From Selaginella moellendorffii (taxonomy: Eukaryota > Streptophyta > Lycopodiopsida > Selaginellales > Selaginellaceae): a DNA stretch of 64,000 nt. The notes beneath the pieces are model-generated. The model was given only the letters and a program-made list of their open reading frames with translations. It did no database searches and was not told the DNA's origin. Shown piece by piece: positions 20,812-31,699 of this stretch (within the stretch, counting starts at the first letter, position 1; every line of letters starts with the position of its first letter). The translations under genes and the position numbers were made by a program. Where the stretch lies: assembly GCF_000143415.4 (NCBI RefSeq), contig NW_003314320.1, forward strand, positions 1,164,746-1,228,745, read 5' to 3'.

Positions 20812-22342
20812 ATGGGGGAAATTCACAGGAAGTATTGGTGTGAAGACGGCGACGAGCTGGTCGACAGTGGTGGGCACTTCTTTTTCCCCGAGCTGGAGGC
20901 TATGGATGGGGAGTATCAGGTGGACATCTTAAACCATCACCCAGCTCCGTTTTTGTCCGAGGCAGCGGCGTTGGGCTTGGCAAAGAGTGGCGGCGGTGTG
21001 GTGGTTTCTTCTTCTCAGGCTGGTGGTGGCAATGCTGGTGGTAGCAGAGTTGGAGCTTCCACAAACGACCAACGTTTCCTTCTGGTTTTCATCTTTGGAG
21101 CTTACTTCGGGCCGGACTTGAGGAACGAAGTTCCCAGAAAGTCAGCACTGCAGAGGATTGCTCACCGGCTCCCAATATACACGTCCGATGACTTGGGCGG
21201 TTCCGTGTTTAAGCTCTCGGAGATGGAAAGCATCTACTACTACGCGCTCAGGCATTCGCATCCGTCCGCCAGGGTGAAGCTCCAGTCCCTGTACAAGTTC
21301 CTGCAGGGCCATCTTGCTCCACCCGTGAGAGAAGCCCTGGAAGACGATCGGCAGTTTACGACGTTCTTCCCTCCTCACTTGCACAGGCAGTCTCGGTACA
21401 AAGGGACGTACAAGGTGGTGGAGAGCATGGTGTTTATCAACGAACCGGAACTATCCTATATGAAGCTGGAAGATATCGAGAGGTTTAAGAGGTTGACGGG
21501 GCTGAGTGATCTCACGATGGACCGGGACTTAGCGAGAAGTTTCCAGCATGGGCAGAGAAACGACAGGGACGAAGAGAGGCAGGCTAGATTTTACGCTCTG
21601 GCAGAAGCTCGTGGACCACTTGGAGTGGATCAAGACGGTCGGCCACTCCCTCATGTTTTGCCGGATCCCAACTTGGAGTCTCGAAAGAAGAGAAAGAAAA
21701 GAGAGCAAGCAGAGGCGTCTCTGGCTGCTGTCACGGACTTGACACAAAGAGATGACAGGACGTCTGCGACGCAGTGGCCGCCAAGTTCTCAAATGCCTGC
21801 TGCGGCCATGCTGCTCATCCCGTCACTTCCGACCGTGGAGCAGTGGAACAGGATAGTGGACGCTGCGAGGCCGTCAATAGTTCTTACGGGGACTGCCGCG
21901 GCTAGACAGTCGGGGCCACTGGTCGGACTCGTGGATATCGGAGTCGCCGACGACGCTTATCTCTTCAGAGCTGCATTGCCGGGAGTCAAGAAAGACGAAG
22001 GTATGCTCGAGTCGAGAGCGAAAAGAGTTTGTTTGGATCTCTCTGACTGATATGACTTGTGAATCAGGCGACTTTAATTGCGAAGTGGAGTGTGATGGGA
22101 AGGTTACTATCAAAGGCATGACAACAACCGGGGAATCCAGGATTTTCAGGACGAATAGAATGTTTCACATGCAAACGCAGTACCTTTGTCCGCCAGGCCC
22201 GTTTAGTGTTTCTTTCAACCTTCCGGGACCCGTTGAGCCGAATCAGTTCACAGGCACGTTTGGATCCGATGGCGTGCTCGAAGGCATCGTGATGAAAGCG
22301 AGAGTCAGAAGCGGTGCTGCGTGCTTGACATTTGAACCTTGA
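20812..22342 (+). CDS. Alpha-crystallin-domain (HSP20-like) protein of the large plant ACD/IDM type
   Basis: Two exons, 20812-22000 and 22068-22342, encode 487 residues. The N-terminal two-thirds is plant-specific: IFGAYFGPDLRNEVPRKSAL, LSEMESIYYYALRHSHPSAR, FFPPHLHRQSRYKGTYKVVE and LEDIERFKRLTGLSDLTMD. Next comes a basic KKRKKREQ segment, then the alpha-crystallin fold: VGLVDIGVADDAYLFRAALP, GDFNCEVECDGKVTIKGMTT and LCPPGPFSVSFNLPGPVEP. Relatives of this architecture include ACD proteins and IDM-type factors linked to anti-silencing or chaperone roles; which applies here is not decidable from sequence. The start is the first ATG in the frame (20812); GTG codons upstream are open, so an extra 5' exon cannot be excluded. 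Confidence 0.8.
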
Positions 22343-22502
22343 GACTACTTTCGTCCCAAGGCAGCGAGACTTTCGTCGTCACATATTTTTTCAAGCCTGA
22401 TAGGACAAGAGGTACATGGTTTTTCTGGTTTTCCGGGGTTACGTGAATTGTTGGTTTCCCTGTCAGATGTGGAATCTATAATGACTTCGGACGCGCTTTG
22501 GA

Positions 22503-23570
22503 TCATGGTCTTTTGAGGTAAGACACGACAATCTTGTTGTACTCAGAAACTCTCTCGAACTGCGGTGCATGAGCTGTGTTCTTGATGACTGCAACCTCTG
22601 CTTGCTCCCCGAGATGCCTGCGAGAAAAAAAAAAAGTTTTAGAAAGATTAGAGATTTGAAGTCGAGTAACTCACTTCTTTAGCTTGTATGCGTATTCAAC
22701 GTCGAAAACTTTGTCATGGTCTCCCCAGACGATGAGAACGTCCTGAATTTTCCAGTCAGCTCACTCGTTCTCTTTGGACAACGCAGGAAACTTACCTGGC
22801 TCAGCGTTGGCAACTCTGGGGAGTCGGCTTTGCCGAGAACAAGCCCCTGCAGCAGCTCAAGCTTCTCCTTGGTGTTCTTCTTGTACACAGCCTGAGAATT
22901 CACGCAAGAGGTTGTGTTTCTACTCTTTTCTCTGGATTCTTATACGTACCTCCAGATAATCCTTGAAGACAAAGTCGGGCATGATGCGTGGGAGTTTGTA
23001 GAAGCAGAGCTCAAACGCGGTCCTCGCATCTCTCCAGTTGCTAGGCATCAAAACATCGGCCACGCTGCGAACGCCACAGTACTCCACGAGCCGGCGATCC
23101 GAGGCAGGGTCCTTGTTGGGAGCCGAGTTTGAGAGAACGACTCTACGCACAACCTCGGGGAACATATGAGCCATCCTGTACGCGACGAAGCCACCGTAGC
23201 TGGTTCCAACAACGTCGAACTTGTTGACGCCGAATTTCTCCAGCAGCTCCACCACGCACTCGGCCTGGTAGAATTCCGATCGCTCCGCGCTGCTGCTGGT
23301 GGAGTCTCCGAAGAAGACGAGGTCCGGGATGTAGAGGTCGAAGGATTTGGAGAAAGAGGGGACCTGGAAGATCCAGGACAGACCATACAGGCCGAATGCG
23401 TGGAGCAGCACCAGGGGTGGATTCTTGCGGGTTTTCTTTGGAGCCCAGCAGCGGATAGTGGCTCCATTGTCGAGCTTGACGACTCTCGACTCGAGGCCAT
23501 ACCAGTGGAAGAAATTGGTAGCGCGAGCCATTGCAAAGGTCGCCGCGTTACATCCCAGGCAGCCACCCAT
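22503..23570 (-). CDS. Alpha/beta-hydrolase fold protein
   Basis: Four exons on the minus strand, 23570-22950, 22891-22796, 22742-22675 and 22617-22503, encode 299 residues. The protein shows the classic order: oxyanion segment PLVLLHAFGLYGLSWIFQV, strand LYIPDLVFFGDS, nucleophile elbow VVGTSYGGF (Ser nucleophile in GxSxG), acid strand DVLIVWGDHDKVFDVEYAY and the C-terminal catalytic His in KNTAHAPQFERV. The Asp and His are correctly spaced, so it should be an active serine hydrolase. The substrate is unknown; plant relatives are uncharacterised or annotated as esterase/lipase-like. The MGGCLGC start offers an N-myristoylation/palmitoylation-like sequence; a second Met 17 codons downstream is an alternative. 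It is convergent with the ACD gene (160-bp gap). Confidence 0.88.
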
Positions 23571-24942
23571 CTTCTTCTTCAAGCAAAGCAAGGCTCACAG
23601 CTCGCAGCTCCTCGTTCTTCGTGGATCCACCGCTTCTTCGATTCGATCAAACCAACAACCATTCGGGCAAGAGCAGTGGAAGTAAAAGGAGAAAGAAGGC
23701 CCCCGCGAGTTTTATGGGACGAAAAGGAAACTTCTCGACGCGATTGATAGCGCTTTTCTCTCGGAGAGGAGGAGGAATCAGGAGGGGAAAATAGGGGGAT
23801 GATCTCTTCCTGAAATTTCGTGAACTCCCCACGCCAAGAAGGTGAAGGAGCACAAGGATGATATGATAAAAGAGTGGTGCCTCAGCTCCTACGCATTGCG
23901 CCATAAAAGAAGAGACATGGGGTGGTCTTTTTGGCTACTCATTTTTTGGCAGCACTAAATGCCAGGCGGTAGTAAGTTGTGGCAGAGAGGGGGTCCATGT
24001 CAAAAAATCAAAGCTCCTCCACTTCTTGACTTCCCGCGCGCGCCAAATCTTTTACTTTTGAGATTTAAATCGGGTAGGAGGTCGCGATCTCGACTCGGCT
24101 GTAGAGCACAGTTTGCAAATATTCTCTTCCCTCGCTTTTTTCTTTAAATCTAAGGTTTAGGGTTGGTTTAGGGTTTCATTAGAAAATATTTCTCATTTGC
24201 TCTTTATTTGTATTTCAGCGAAGCAAGTGGTCCTTGGGGTAAGGGAGATCCGGAGTGTTTTAAGTACCATTCTGCAACGAAGCGGCGATAAAGGTGGGAA
24301 ATTTTGTTTCTAAATTTTAGTTGAATCGTCTCGTTTTCGAATAAAGCAGGCTATGCGACGTCAAAATGCGATTGCTCAGCTCGAATGCATAGTCACTGTG
24401 CTAAACTAAGTTCCAAAGGCCCGGGGTGATTTTATTCTAATCTCTGTTTCTGTGTTGTCAGATTCTGAGGTCTTGCACTAGTTGTCTGCGAAGGTTTGGA
24501 TCCGACTGAGGACATTCAGCCAGCCGAGAACGAGCAAAGGACCAGAGCAGAAGCTAACTGTTTTTACTTCTATGCAGCAGGCACGGCTGAAATAGAGTTT
24601 GCGATCGCCTTTGCCCTGTGAGTCCTTTTTTACTTCTTCTACCGTTTTCCAAGCTAGCTAACGAGTTTTGAATACCACTTCAAATGATGGACGAATCTAT
24701 ACATACGAAATTTAAGAGACTGTCAAAGAGTATTGAAGATGAAAACCACTTTTGGCTGTGATGAACATCAAATTTGTTACTTGCAACTGCCTTTGAGATA
24801 CTCAAAAGTCTGGCTGGTCGGATTGTTCTTAGAGCGGCAAGGCAATGAACGCAGATCAGCACTGCGAAGACAGCGAATTAAAAGTGAAGTTTTTCTTTGT
24901 TTTCTGACCAAAGATCAGTTTTTCTCTGACGCTGTATGGCTT
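23571..24942. other. Intergenic/promoter region with telo-box motifs
   Basis: Upstream of the hydrolase on its minus strand. Two TTTAGGGTT elements sit close together at about 24153-24175. The rest shows short ORFs only. A 188-residue plus-strand ORF (24733-25299) partly overlaps this region but has no family motif and opposes the better-supported minus-strand gene. A C-box-like TGATGA near 24759 lacks a matching D-box, so no snoRNA is called. Confidence 0.4.
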
Positions 24943-25539
24943 TCAGAAGCCACAGTATGTGATATTGTCCATGAAATGGAAGTAGCAGCCCACTGCCTGA
25001 GGTGTGCACCTCTGAATCATCTCGCAAGACCAGCACTCCAAGCGGAAGCCGCCTTGCTTGCAAGTTACATTGTAAAACGGCTGACAGCTCTGCGCGACAG
25101 TATCACGATGGCATACTCCTGCACAGTACGTAAGAATGTCATAAACTCTCGACCGAAAAAAAGAAGAAATGGACAAAGATCTCTTCACCAAATTGTGTTC
25201 TGTACAGCAGCTTGCGACCGCTCCGTCCCTTCTGATTTCATTTCCATCAGTTCCAAGTTCCCACACTCAAAAAGTACAATGCGAGCAGGAGCAGGATAGT
25301 ACCTCTGAGTTCCCGGACGATCCCAGATCATACCACGGTTTACTTTTCGCCAAGAATGATCGCAAGCTCTTGATCCAGCGACCATTATCTTCCACAGCAA
25401 GAGAAGATGGTGGTGGTGGTGATGATGAAGAAAACGGGTGAAGCAGCAGCAATCCCAGGAGAAGCATTAAGAGCAAGAGCAGCAAAACTAGAAAGCGTGT
25501 CATGATCATCCTTCCTCCTCCCGCGACGAGAAGAATCAT
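24943..25539 (-). CDS. Candidate secreted 8-cysteine peptide
   Basis: A two-exon model on the minus strand: 25539-25344 and 25118-24943, joined by GTAAAC donor and TGTGCAG acceptor, gives 123 residues. Residues 10-34 form a strong signal peptide or anchor (TRFLVLLLLLLMLLLGLLLL), followed by a Ser/Pro linker, then RWIKSLRSFLAK. The mature end contains eight cysteines with spacing C-x8-C-x7-C-x8-C-x2-C-x5-C-x6-C-x10-C (CKQGGFRLECWSCEMIQRC in the middle) and two NxT sites. I do not recognise the family. An alternative is that the first exon ends at a later GTACTA donor; that breaks the frame into the cysteine exon. The intron, 225 bp, is longer than usual here. The model is an inference from signal peptide plus Cys pattern. 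Confidence 0.45.
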
Positions 25540-26205
25540 TACTTGAGCAGAGCGAGCTCACTCGAAACAGGCAGGCAGAGCTGTGAGAAGAAGAAGAGTG
25601 TAAGATTTTCTCCGGAAGACAAAGCCAAGATCACTCTAGCGAGGAGAATTTGGCAACGCTTTAAGTAGGGGATCGAGATGACCCGCGTGGAGTGTCCAGA
25701 AACTCCAGAGATGGAGCGATGAGGCCACCGGTTTAGTCCGGTTCTGCAAACTCTCTTTAAAGCGCGTGTGATAAGACAGAACTGACCAGTGACCGCCACC
25801 ATTGTGAAGCTCGAGAAATACCTGTGCGTGTCCTGTGTCCTTCCTGTGCAAGGTTAACTTCACCCACATTTAAAGGTGGTGTGTGAGAACACTCAAAAAA
25901 AGGAAGAAAAAAACGAAGAAAGATGCCCTCCAAGCAAATGAGAGCAAGCAAGAAGCTAGAGCTATGCACGCTTCACAACACTAGCAAAATTTAGGGCTTC
26001 TAAATGTGATAGCGTTCATTGGCCTCGCTCAAGTGACCATAAGAATATCCAGTGCTCGAGGAAAGCTGGAAAGTTGGCGGACAATAGGATAAAAGCCCTA
26101 AACCCAGATATTAGGGCAACTCTCGCTCTTCATTCTTGGCACTCCGTGAGCCACGTAAAAAGCGATGTTGGAGGAGAGGCTGCCCTCTTTCTAGCCACAT
26201 TCTCC
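25540..26205. promoter_or_regulatory. Divergent spacer between the 8-Cys gene and the ferric reductase
   Basis: 666 bp between opposing starts. It contains AAAGCCCTAAACCC (about 26091-26104) and ATTAGGGC (about 26111-26118) just upstream of the reductase, the same box type as the other promoters in the window. No TATA box is obvious at the expected place. Only short ORFs otherwise. Confidence 0.35.
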
Positions 26206-28786
26206 ATGGCTGCCAAGAGCGGCAGCGAATTGGACGCGCCACTGCTCGATCGCAGCTCCTCTCCTCCTCCCAGCAGTAATGGCGCGGCCGCGAGGAAGAT
26301 TACGGCATGGATGCTGCGCGCGCTCATGTGGATCGTGTTCCTGGCGTGGATTTTGGTGCTTCTCGCGTTCCCCAAGATCAAGCTAGGGCCAGGGAGCTCT
26401 GGCACGGGTAAGATAGAGAGAGATCTAGAATGCATTCTTTGGTTTCTAAAATAATTTCTTTGCAATGCCGCAGGCATTGTGTTGCTACTATTTGCTGCTC
26501 CAGTTCTTTCGCTGGCGCTCTTGGCGACAATCTATTTGGAGATTAGAATCAAACCAGTCTCCACGACCAAGTAAGTTTTCGCAGCTGGTTTCTCTCGTAG
26601 ACCATCTCTGGGTTATAATTTTCTAGGAAGAGCCAGCCAGCGATTTCTCTATGGACTTGTCCTTGTCTCGTCGATGGACTGCTGGGTGTAGTCTCTGCTG
26701 CCGAAGTTCTTCTTATCGTTGCTTTCGTTGGCTACCTGGTGTGGTGCTTGACGATTTACGTGATCAACGATAGTGATCTCGTCCAACGATTCATGAAATT
26801 TCCTGCCATCCGAGAGAAGTTCCTACCGTAAGCTACGAGTTTTTTATTTCTTTTTTCTGTACTAAAATAATCTTCTTCCAGATGGGAGCTGTGGACGTAC
26901 GTCATTGGACTCCGGTTTGGATTTCTTGGTCTTTTCTGTCTGGGCTTCTTGCTCCTTCCGGTTGCGAGAGGCTCCCCGTTGCTTCGGCTGGTAGACATCC
27001 CTTTTGAGCACGCTGTGAAGTATCACGTCTGGCTCGGACACCTTACGATGGCCATATTTACCATTCACGGTCTTTGCTATGTCGTGGTTTGGACAGTTCA
27101 AGGTCGATTGGAAGAGGTAAGCTTTTCAAGTTTCTTTGCTGCGAGATTTTCTCCGTTTCCAGCTTCTAGCATGGCAAAGAATTGGAGTTGCGAACTTGCC
27201 AGGGGAGATATCTCTTGTGGCTGGGTTACTTCTCTGGATGACGTCTTTTGGCTACATCCGGCAGGCCTTCTTTGAGCTTTTCTTTTACACACACCAGCTC
27301 TACGTGGTGTTTTTCGTCTTCATGGCCTTCCACATTGGCGACTTGTCGTTCTGCATTTCCATGGCGGGTTTCTTTCTATTTATGCTCGACCGGTTTCTGA
27401 GATTCTGTCAGTCACGAAGGTCAGTAGATCTGTTAGTATCCAGGGTACTACCATGCGGTACCATTGAGGTTGCGCTCTCGAAACCTCAAGGTATAAACTC
27501 ATTATATGTTCTTCCCTTTATTTGTTTATTTTTTGTTTCTGTGCAGATCTCAACTACAATGCTCTCAGCTTTATATTTCTGAGCTTTCCTAAAATCTCTT
27601 TTCTCCAGTGGCATCCCTTTAGCGTTTCATCTAGTCCATATGATGCACGAGACAACATGTCTTTCCTCATCAAACCTCTCGGTTCCTGGACTGACGAGTT
27701 GCAAAAGCTTATCAAGGAGTCTACGAACAAAAGAAATGCCTGCCCGGTGCTTGGTGTCGAAGGTCCATATGGACACGAGTCTGACTACTACCTCAAGTAA
27801 GTAATCTAGCTATCTAGCAAAATCATAACGGCTTGAATTTTTAGGTATGAAGCATTGGTCCTGGTAGCCGGCGGAATAGGAGTCTCACCTTTCATAGCAA
27901 TCTTAAGAGATATTTTGCACCGTTACAACATGAAGCACGGCAATCTTCCGAAAGAGGTGACGCTTATATGGGCAGTAAAATACTCCAAGGAACTCGGTAT
28001 CATCAATTTGGTCCAGCCGGAGTTTATTTTCCCCGACTATGCTTCAAGGCTCAAACTCACTATCCAGGCTTTTGTAACTAGAGAAATCCAGCCAGACATC
28101 GAGGAAGCTACGCCACTGCCAGAACATATCTTGAGCTTCGCAAAGAAACCAGACAGCAAACCAGTCTCCACTCTGGTTGGAACTTACAGCAACCTTTGGA
28201 TGGGAGTCTACATCGCTGTCTCGACTGCCGGTTTTTTTCTCACTCAAACTATTATGGAGAAGTTTTTCCTTGGACCCATGACGGTGCCCACCGAGGGAGG
28301 TAGCAGTGGCGGCTCTGTCTCGTGGACAGTGAGAGCGGCAGCTCTCCTCTTAAGTATGACGTGCGGAGTCGTAGTATTTGGAGGCTTGGCCATCGCCTTG
28401 TGGAACTGGATCGAACGCTCTCGAAAGGGACGAACGTCCGGTTGCCAGGAAAGTATTATTGGAGCTACCGGTGCCGGGGACAAAGTGGGAGTGGCAGGCT
28501 GTCAGCAGCACAGTCTCGTTGGGCCGTGGAACACCGTCTATGGAAACCGGCCTGAGCTTAAAGGTACGCCCGTTTCAACCTGGTTTACTTGGTTGCACTG
28601 ATTCTAGTCATGCCACTTCCAGAAATCTTTGCCGGTTTCGCGAAGAAGTGGTCGGGGATCAACGTGGGGGTTCTCGTGTGTGGGCCTTCCACTCTCCAGA
28701 CAAGCGTTGCGGAAGAATGCAGAGCAAACAACCTTAAGTTTGGATCCGTGGCTTTCCATTACCATTCCGTAAGCTTTGATCTTTAG
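26206..28786 (+). CDS. FRO: Ferric-chelate reductase / NADPH oxidase family (FRO)
   Basis: A transmembrane flavocytochrome that moves electrons from NADPH via FAD and two haems to ferric or cupric chelates at the plasma or chloroplast membrane. Eight exons, 26206-26407, 26474-26570, 26627-26827, 26882-27116, 27163-27490, 27547-27796, 27845-28563 and 28623-28786, keep frame and give 731 residues. The haem histidines lie in [20 protein letters not shown] and [20 protein letters not shown]. The FAD site is [15 protein letters not shown]-binding motifs are [22 protein letters not shown] and VLVCGPS near the end. A FRO-specific hydrophobic insertion ([20 protein letters not shown]) lies before the last motif. 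There are several further membrane segments at the N-terminus. The C-terminus [10 protein letters not shown] is typical. Which FRO subtype is not decidable. Confidence 0.92.
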
Positions 28787-29046
28787 AGATATGATCAGTG
28801 AGCTTGAAAAAGCTCACTTGAATCATCAAAGAGCACTGGTGATCTTTACAGCTATGTATATATTTTGTAACTATGTTCTAGAGGAAAAACTATAAATGTG
28901 AAGTAAGTAGATCGTGAGTAAAATTTCAGTGTGTTTTAAGTTCTTCCAATGAGAAAAGTCAATGAACGTCAACGAAGACTCTCACTGACTCTACGCTTCC
29001 ATACATCTCACGCCTGTATCGTTTATGAAAGACAGATAGCACAGCC

Positions 29047-29495
29047 CCTCCTCACACGACCAATGAACTTGATCTCCACCTCACTTCTGGCCACTTTCCT
29101 GACCATGACGTTGATATCTTGCATATTGCCATGAGTGCCACCAAAGCACCAACTGCATTCAAGAACCTGGGGATGTCTGGGTTGTCTAGCATGTGAAGCA
29201 CCTTCCAGCCATCGCCCAAGTACTCGATGCACACTTCCAGCCACCTCCTGGGATTCGAGTCACTGGCCTCAGAAGCCAGGGTGCATATCCAGCATCGGCC
29301 CATACACGATGAACAGCTTTGCTGTAGTGTCCTTCTTGACCACCGTGTTGGCCTCACAAAGCAAGTAGACGAGCATGTCTCCTAGGAGTCGAGCTCCCGA
29401 TATGGAGCGGATATGGTGTCCTGTGGGACTTGTTGAGCACTGTAGAACTCTCCCAGCATTGTCTTCATGGCTAGGAACAAACTTGCTAAAACCCA
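29047..29495 (-). pseudogene. Frameshifted fragment of an unidentified protein gene
   Basis: Three minus-strand frames give coding-looking pieces that run in order: VLQCSTSPTGHHIRSISGAR continuing LLGDMLVYLLCEANTVVKKD (29450-29330), WLEVCIEYLGDGWKVLHMLD continuing NPDIPRFLNAVGALVALM (about 29245-29130), then INVMVRKVARSEVEIKFIGR (about 29120-29060). The shifts between them indicate a broken gene, or exons whose introns I cannot place. I do not recognise the family. It marks the left edge of the AT-rich repeat island. Confidence 0.35.
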
Positions 29496-29669
29496 TGTAT
29501 GCAATGAAAACTAGTTCATCAACTGCTGCAGCAAAGCAAGATTAATAGCGTGTTGGTAGATCTATAAAAGCAATACAAGTGTTTATTTGGGATGAAATTA
29601 ATATGGTTCATACACTTGCTTTTTAAATTATCTAATCATTACTTAAAAGACTTAAAACAGAATAATTCT

Positions 29670-30655
29670 TCATGCGGTGGCATTATTATTGTTATAAGTG
29701 GTGACTTCTGTAAAACATTACCAATTGTCCCACATAGTCACCAAGCATAAATTATTTTCACATCTGTAAGAATGAATAATCTATGGAATCTATTTAGAAA
29801 GTTTCAATTGCAAACAAATATGTGGCTTGGCCCAAGTTCCTAGACTAAGTAGAATGGCTGTTGAAAGTCAATGATGAAAATAATTTTACACAAAACTCTA
29901 TTTTACCACTTGATTCTATCCTTTTTCCTTTAGAACTAATTAGAACTACCTCTATTATTGATTTTGTATTCCCATGCATCAAAGACATTTCAAATGTTCA
30001 AATTATAGCAAATAAAACCATTTTAACACATATTAATGATGATACATTTCCAATTAATAACAACATCATCTCTCAAATACCAAATCCACCTCAAATTTAC
30101 ACTAGTATTGACTCCATTGATGTTGAACATCTTGAAGATTTCCCAATTGAATTTCTAAGTTTTATTACTCCCTTTGGACTACCACTACACAAATTGATAC
30201 TAAAAAATGGTTGTATAGTTATTCTTCTGAGAAACATGTCTGCAATAATTGGATTATGCAGACTGATGGTCAAAAGAACTTCACCTAAAGTTTTGGACTG
30301 TGAAATAATTATAGGTGAATGAATTTAAAGGTACTAAAACTTTTATCCCACACATTAACTTAACACCCTTTGATTCAGATGTTCAATTTCATATATCTCG
30401 AAAACAATTTCCTCTTTGTCTTGGATACTACTTGACAATTTCAAAATGCCAAGATTAAACATTTAATCGTATGGGCATCTACTTACCCCAGCCAGTCTTT
30501 ACCCATGGGCAACTCTACGTTGCACTCTCAAGATACACATCACTACAACAACTTGCAATTCAAGTTGACACAACTCATACACAAAGCCACTTAATTCCAT
30601 TCAATTCATCAACATTCACTATCAATACTGTATACAAAGAAGCTTTATATTAATT
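29670..30655 (+). mobile_element. Helitron helicase C-terminal relic (plus strand)
   Basis: Reading the plus strand gives, in order, the Pif1-like helicase C-terminal motifs of a plant Helitron: IIIVISGDFCKTLPIVP (about 29688), INDDTFPINNNIISQIP with SIDSIDVEHLEDFPIEFLSF, LHKLILKNGCIVILLRNMS with a degenerate GLCNGT box (GLCRLM), RKQFPLCLGYYLTISKCQD and finally GIYLPQPVFTHGQLYVALSR. In-frame stops (for example after IIIGE and in SKCQD-TFN) show it is dead. The N-terminal Rep part is absent. A second, longer relic lies in the opposite orientation at 35405-39697. Confidence 0.85.
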
Positions 30656-30725
30656 AACTCCTCTTCTACTACACTTTAAAACATAAAAAACAAACTATAA
30701 TAAACTTTGTTTATTTTGTAACTTT

Positions 30726-30811
30726 CCCTATGGCCTAATGGATAGCAATGGGCCAGCAATGCCTGATGCTAGAGATGGAGGCCCAGGAGCTTGCACCACT
30801 AGAGCATAGGG
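30726..30811 (+). repeat. tRNA-derived (SINE-head-like) sequence
   Basis: The ends CCCTATG (30726-30732) and CATAGGG (30805-30811) form a perfect 7-bp acceptor-like stem. Just inside is GGCCTAATGGATAGC, almost identical to the A-box/D-arm of plant arginine tRNAs. The position of the B-box is occupied by a degenerate GGAGCTTGCACC. The total is 86 nt. Most likely a diverged tRNA(Arg)-related pseudogene or SINE head inside the repeat island; it is not a functional tRNA on this evidence. Confidence 0.4.
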
Positions 30812-31699
30812 ATCTTTATGGTACATAATGTATGTATGATAGCTTAGGCCATTGAGGAATGATCTACTTCCTTGCACACTAGATTGACACTAGATTCTCA
30901 GACTCAACACAAATGTGTGTGCCCATGCTGAGTATACAAATAGTGGGGAGATGAAGGACCTCTCCCCGGCAAAAGTCAACATCTCTCTAGCTAGATGATC
31001 TCACACAACAGTAGATCCTATATCTAGGGTCTTATCCATTTCCTTTTACACATGTCTTATCTTGTTTAATGGTTTTCCCCACGAGGGTTTGGATAAGTCC
31101 ATTGTTGTTGTCCTTACAATCCTATCTAGCAACTCTTACTAGCTAAAGTTGTTGGATCCCAGGCCCAGGCTAGGGTTGGTAGCCATGGTTATGGGAAAAA
31201 TCACATTGATTTTTGGATAGCCAATCAATAATGAGCATGTTGGCTAGAAGAGAAGAAGCTCATTGGGTGTTGTGGGTGCAAGCCATGGATTAGAGAAGAT
31301 ATGTGTTGGTCCAAGAATCACATTGCACCTAGGACAGGAGAAATTTGCCCATTGCCCTGAATCCATTCCCAACAACATGTACTCTTAGCATCGTTAAGCA
31401 GTGATGAAGGATGATTGTGCCGAGAATTGTCACTAGGCTCACGCCACATAAAGTTTAGGGTTGCCCACAATCATTTGGAATCGACACTTCTATGGCTGTT
31501 GCATCACAGCCTAATGCTTCTACTTCTGGTTGACCAGCACTAGAATTACTCCAAAGCTTCCAGGATCTAGACCAAGAAAGTAAGTCAAGTGTTGACATTG
31601 AGTGTTTTTTCATGCAGTTTCAGTGTGACAATCAGGAAGAAGAAACTTTATGCCAGTCATAGGTGTCAGTAGCTGGAATGCAAGTGTCTTGATGGGCTG
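30812..31699. other. Repeat-island sequence without recognised genes
   Basis: Moderately AT-rich DNA with no ORF of note and no clear terminal repeats. It probably contains part of the old repeat that continues at 31700 (see the copy A entry), but I could not find its left end. Confidence 0.4.

Noticed and set aside
24759-24800. A TGATGA C-box-like motif suggesting a C/D snoRNA
   Set aside because: No paired D-box or terminal stem was found at a suitable distance.
24733-25299. A 188-residue plus-strand frame
   Set aside because: No domain or composition signature; it overlaps the minus-strand frame with signal peptide and eight cysteines, which is more gene-like.
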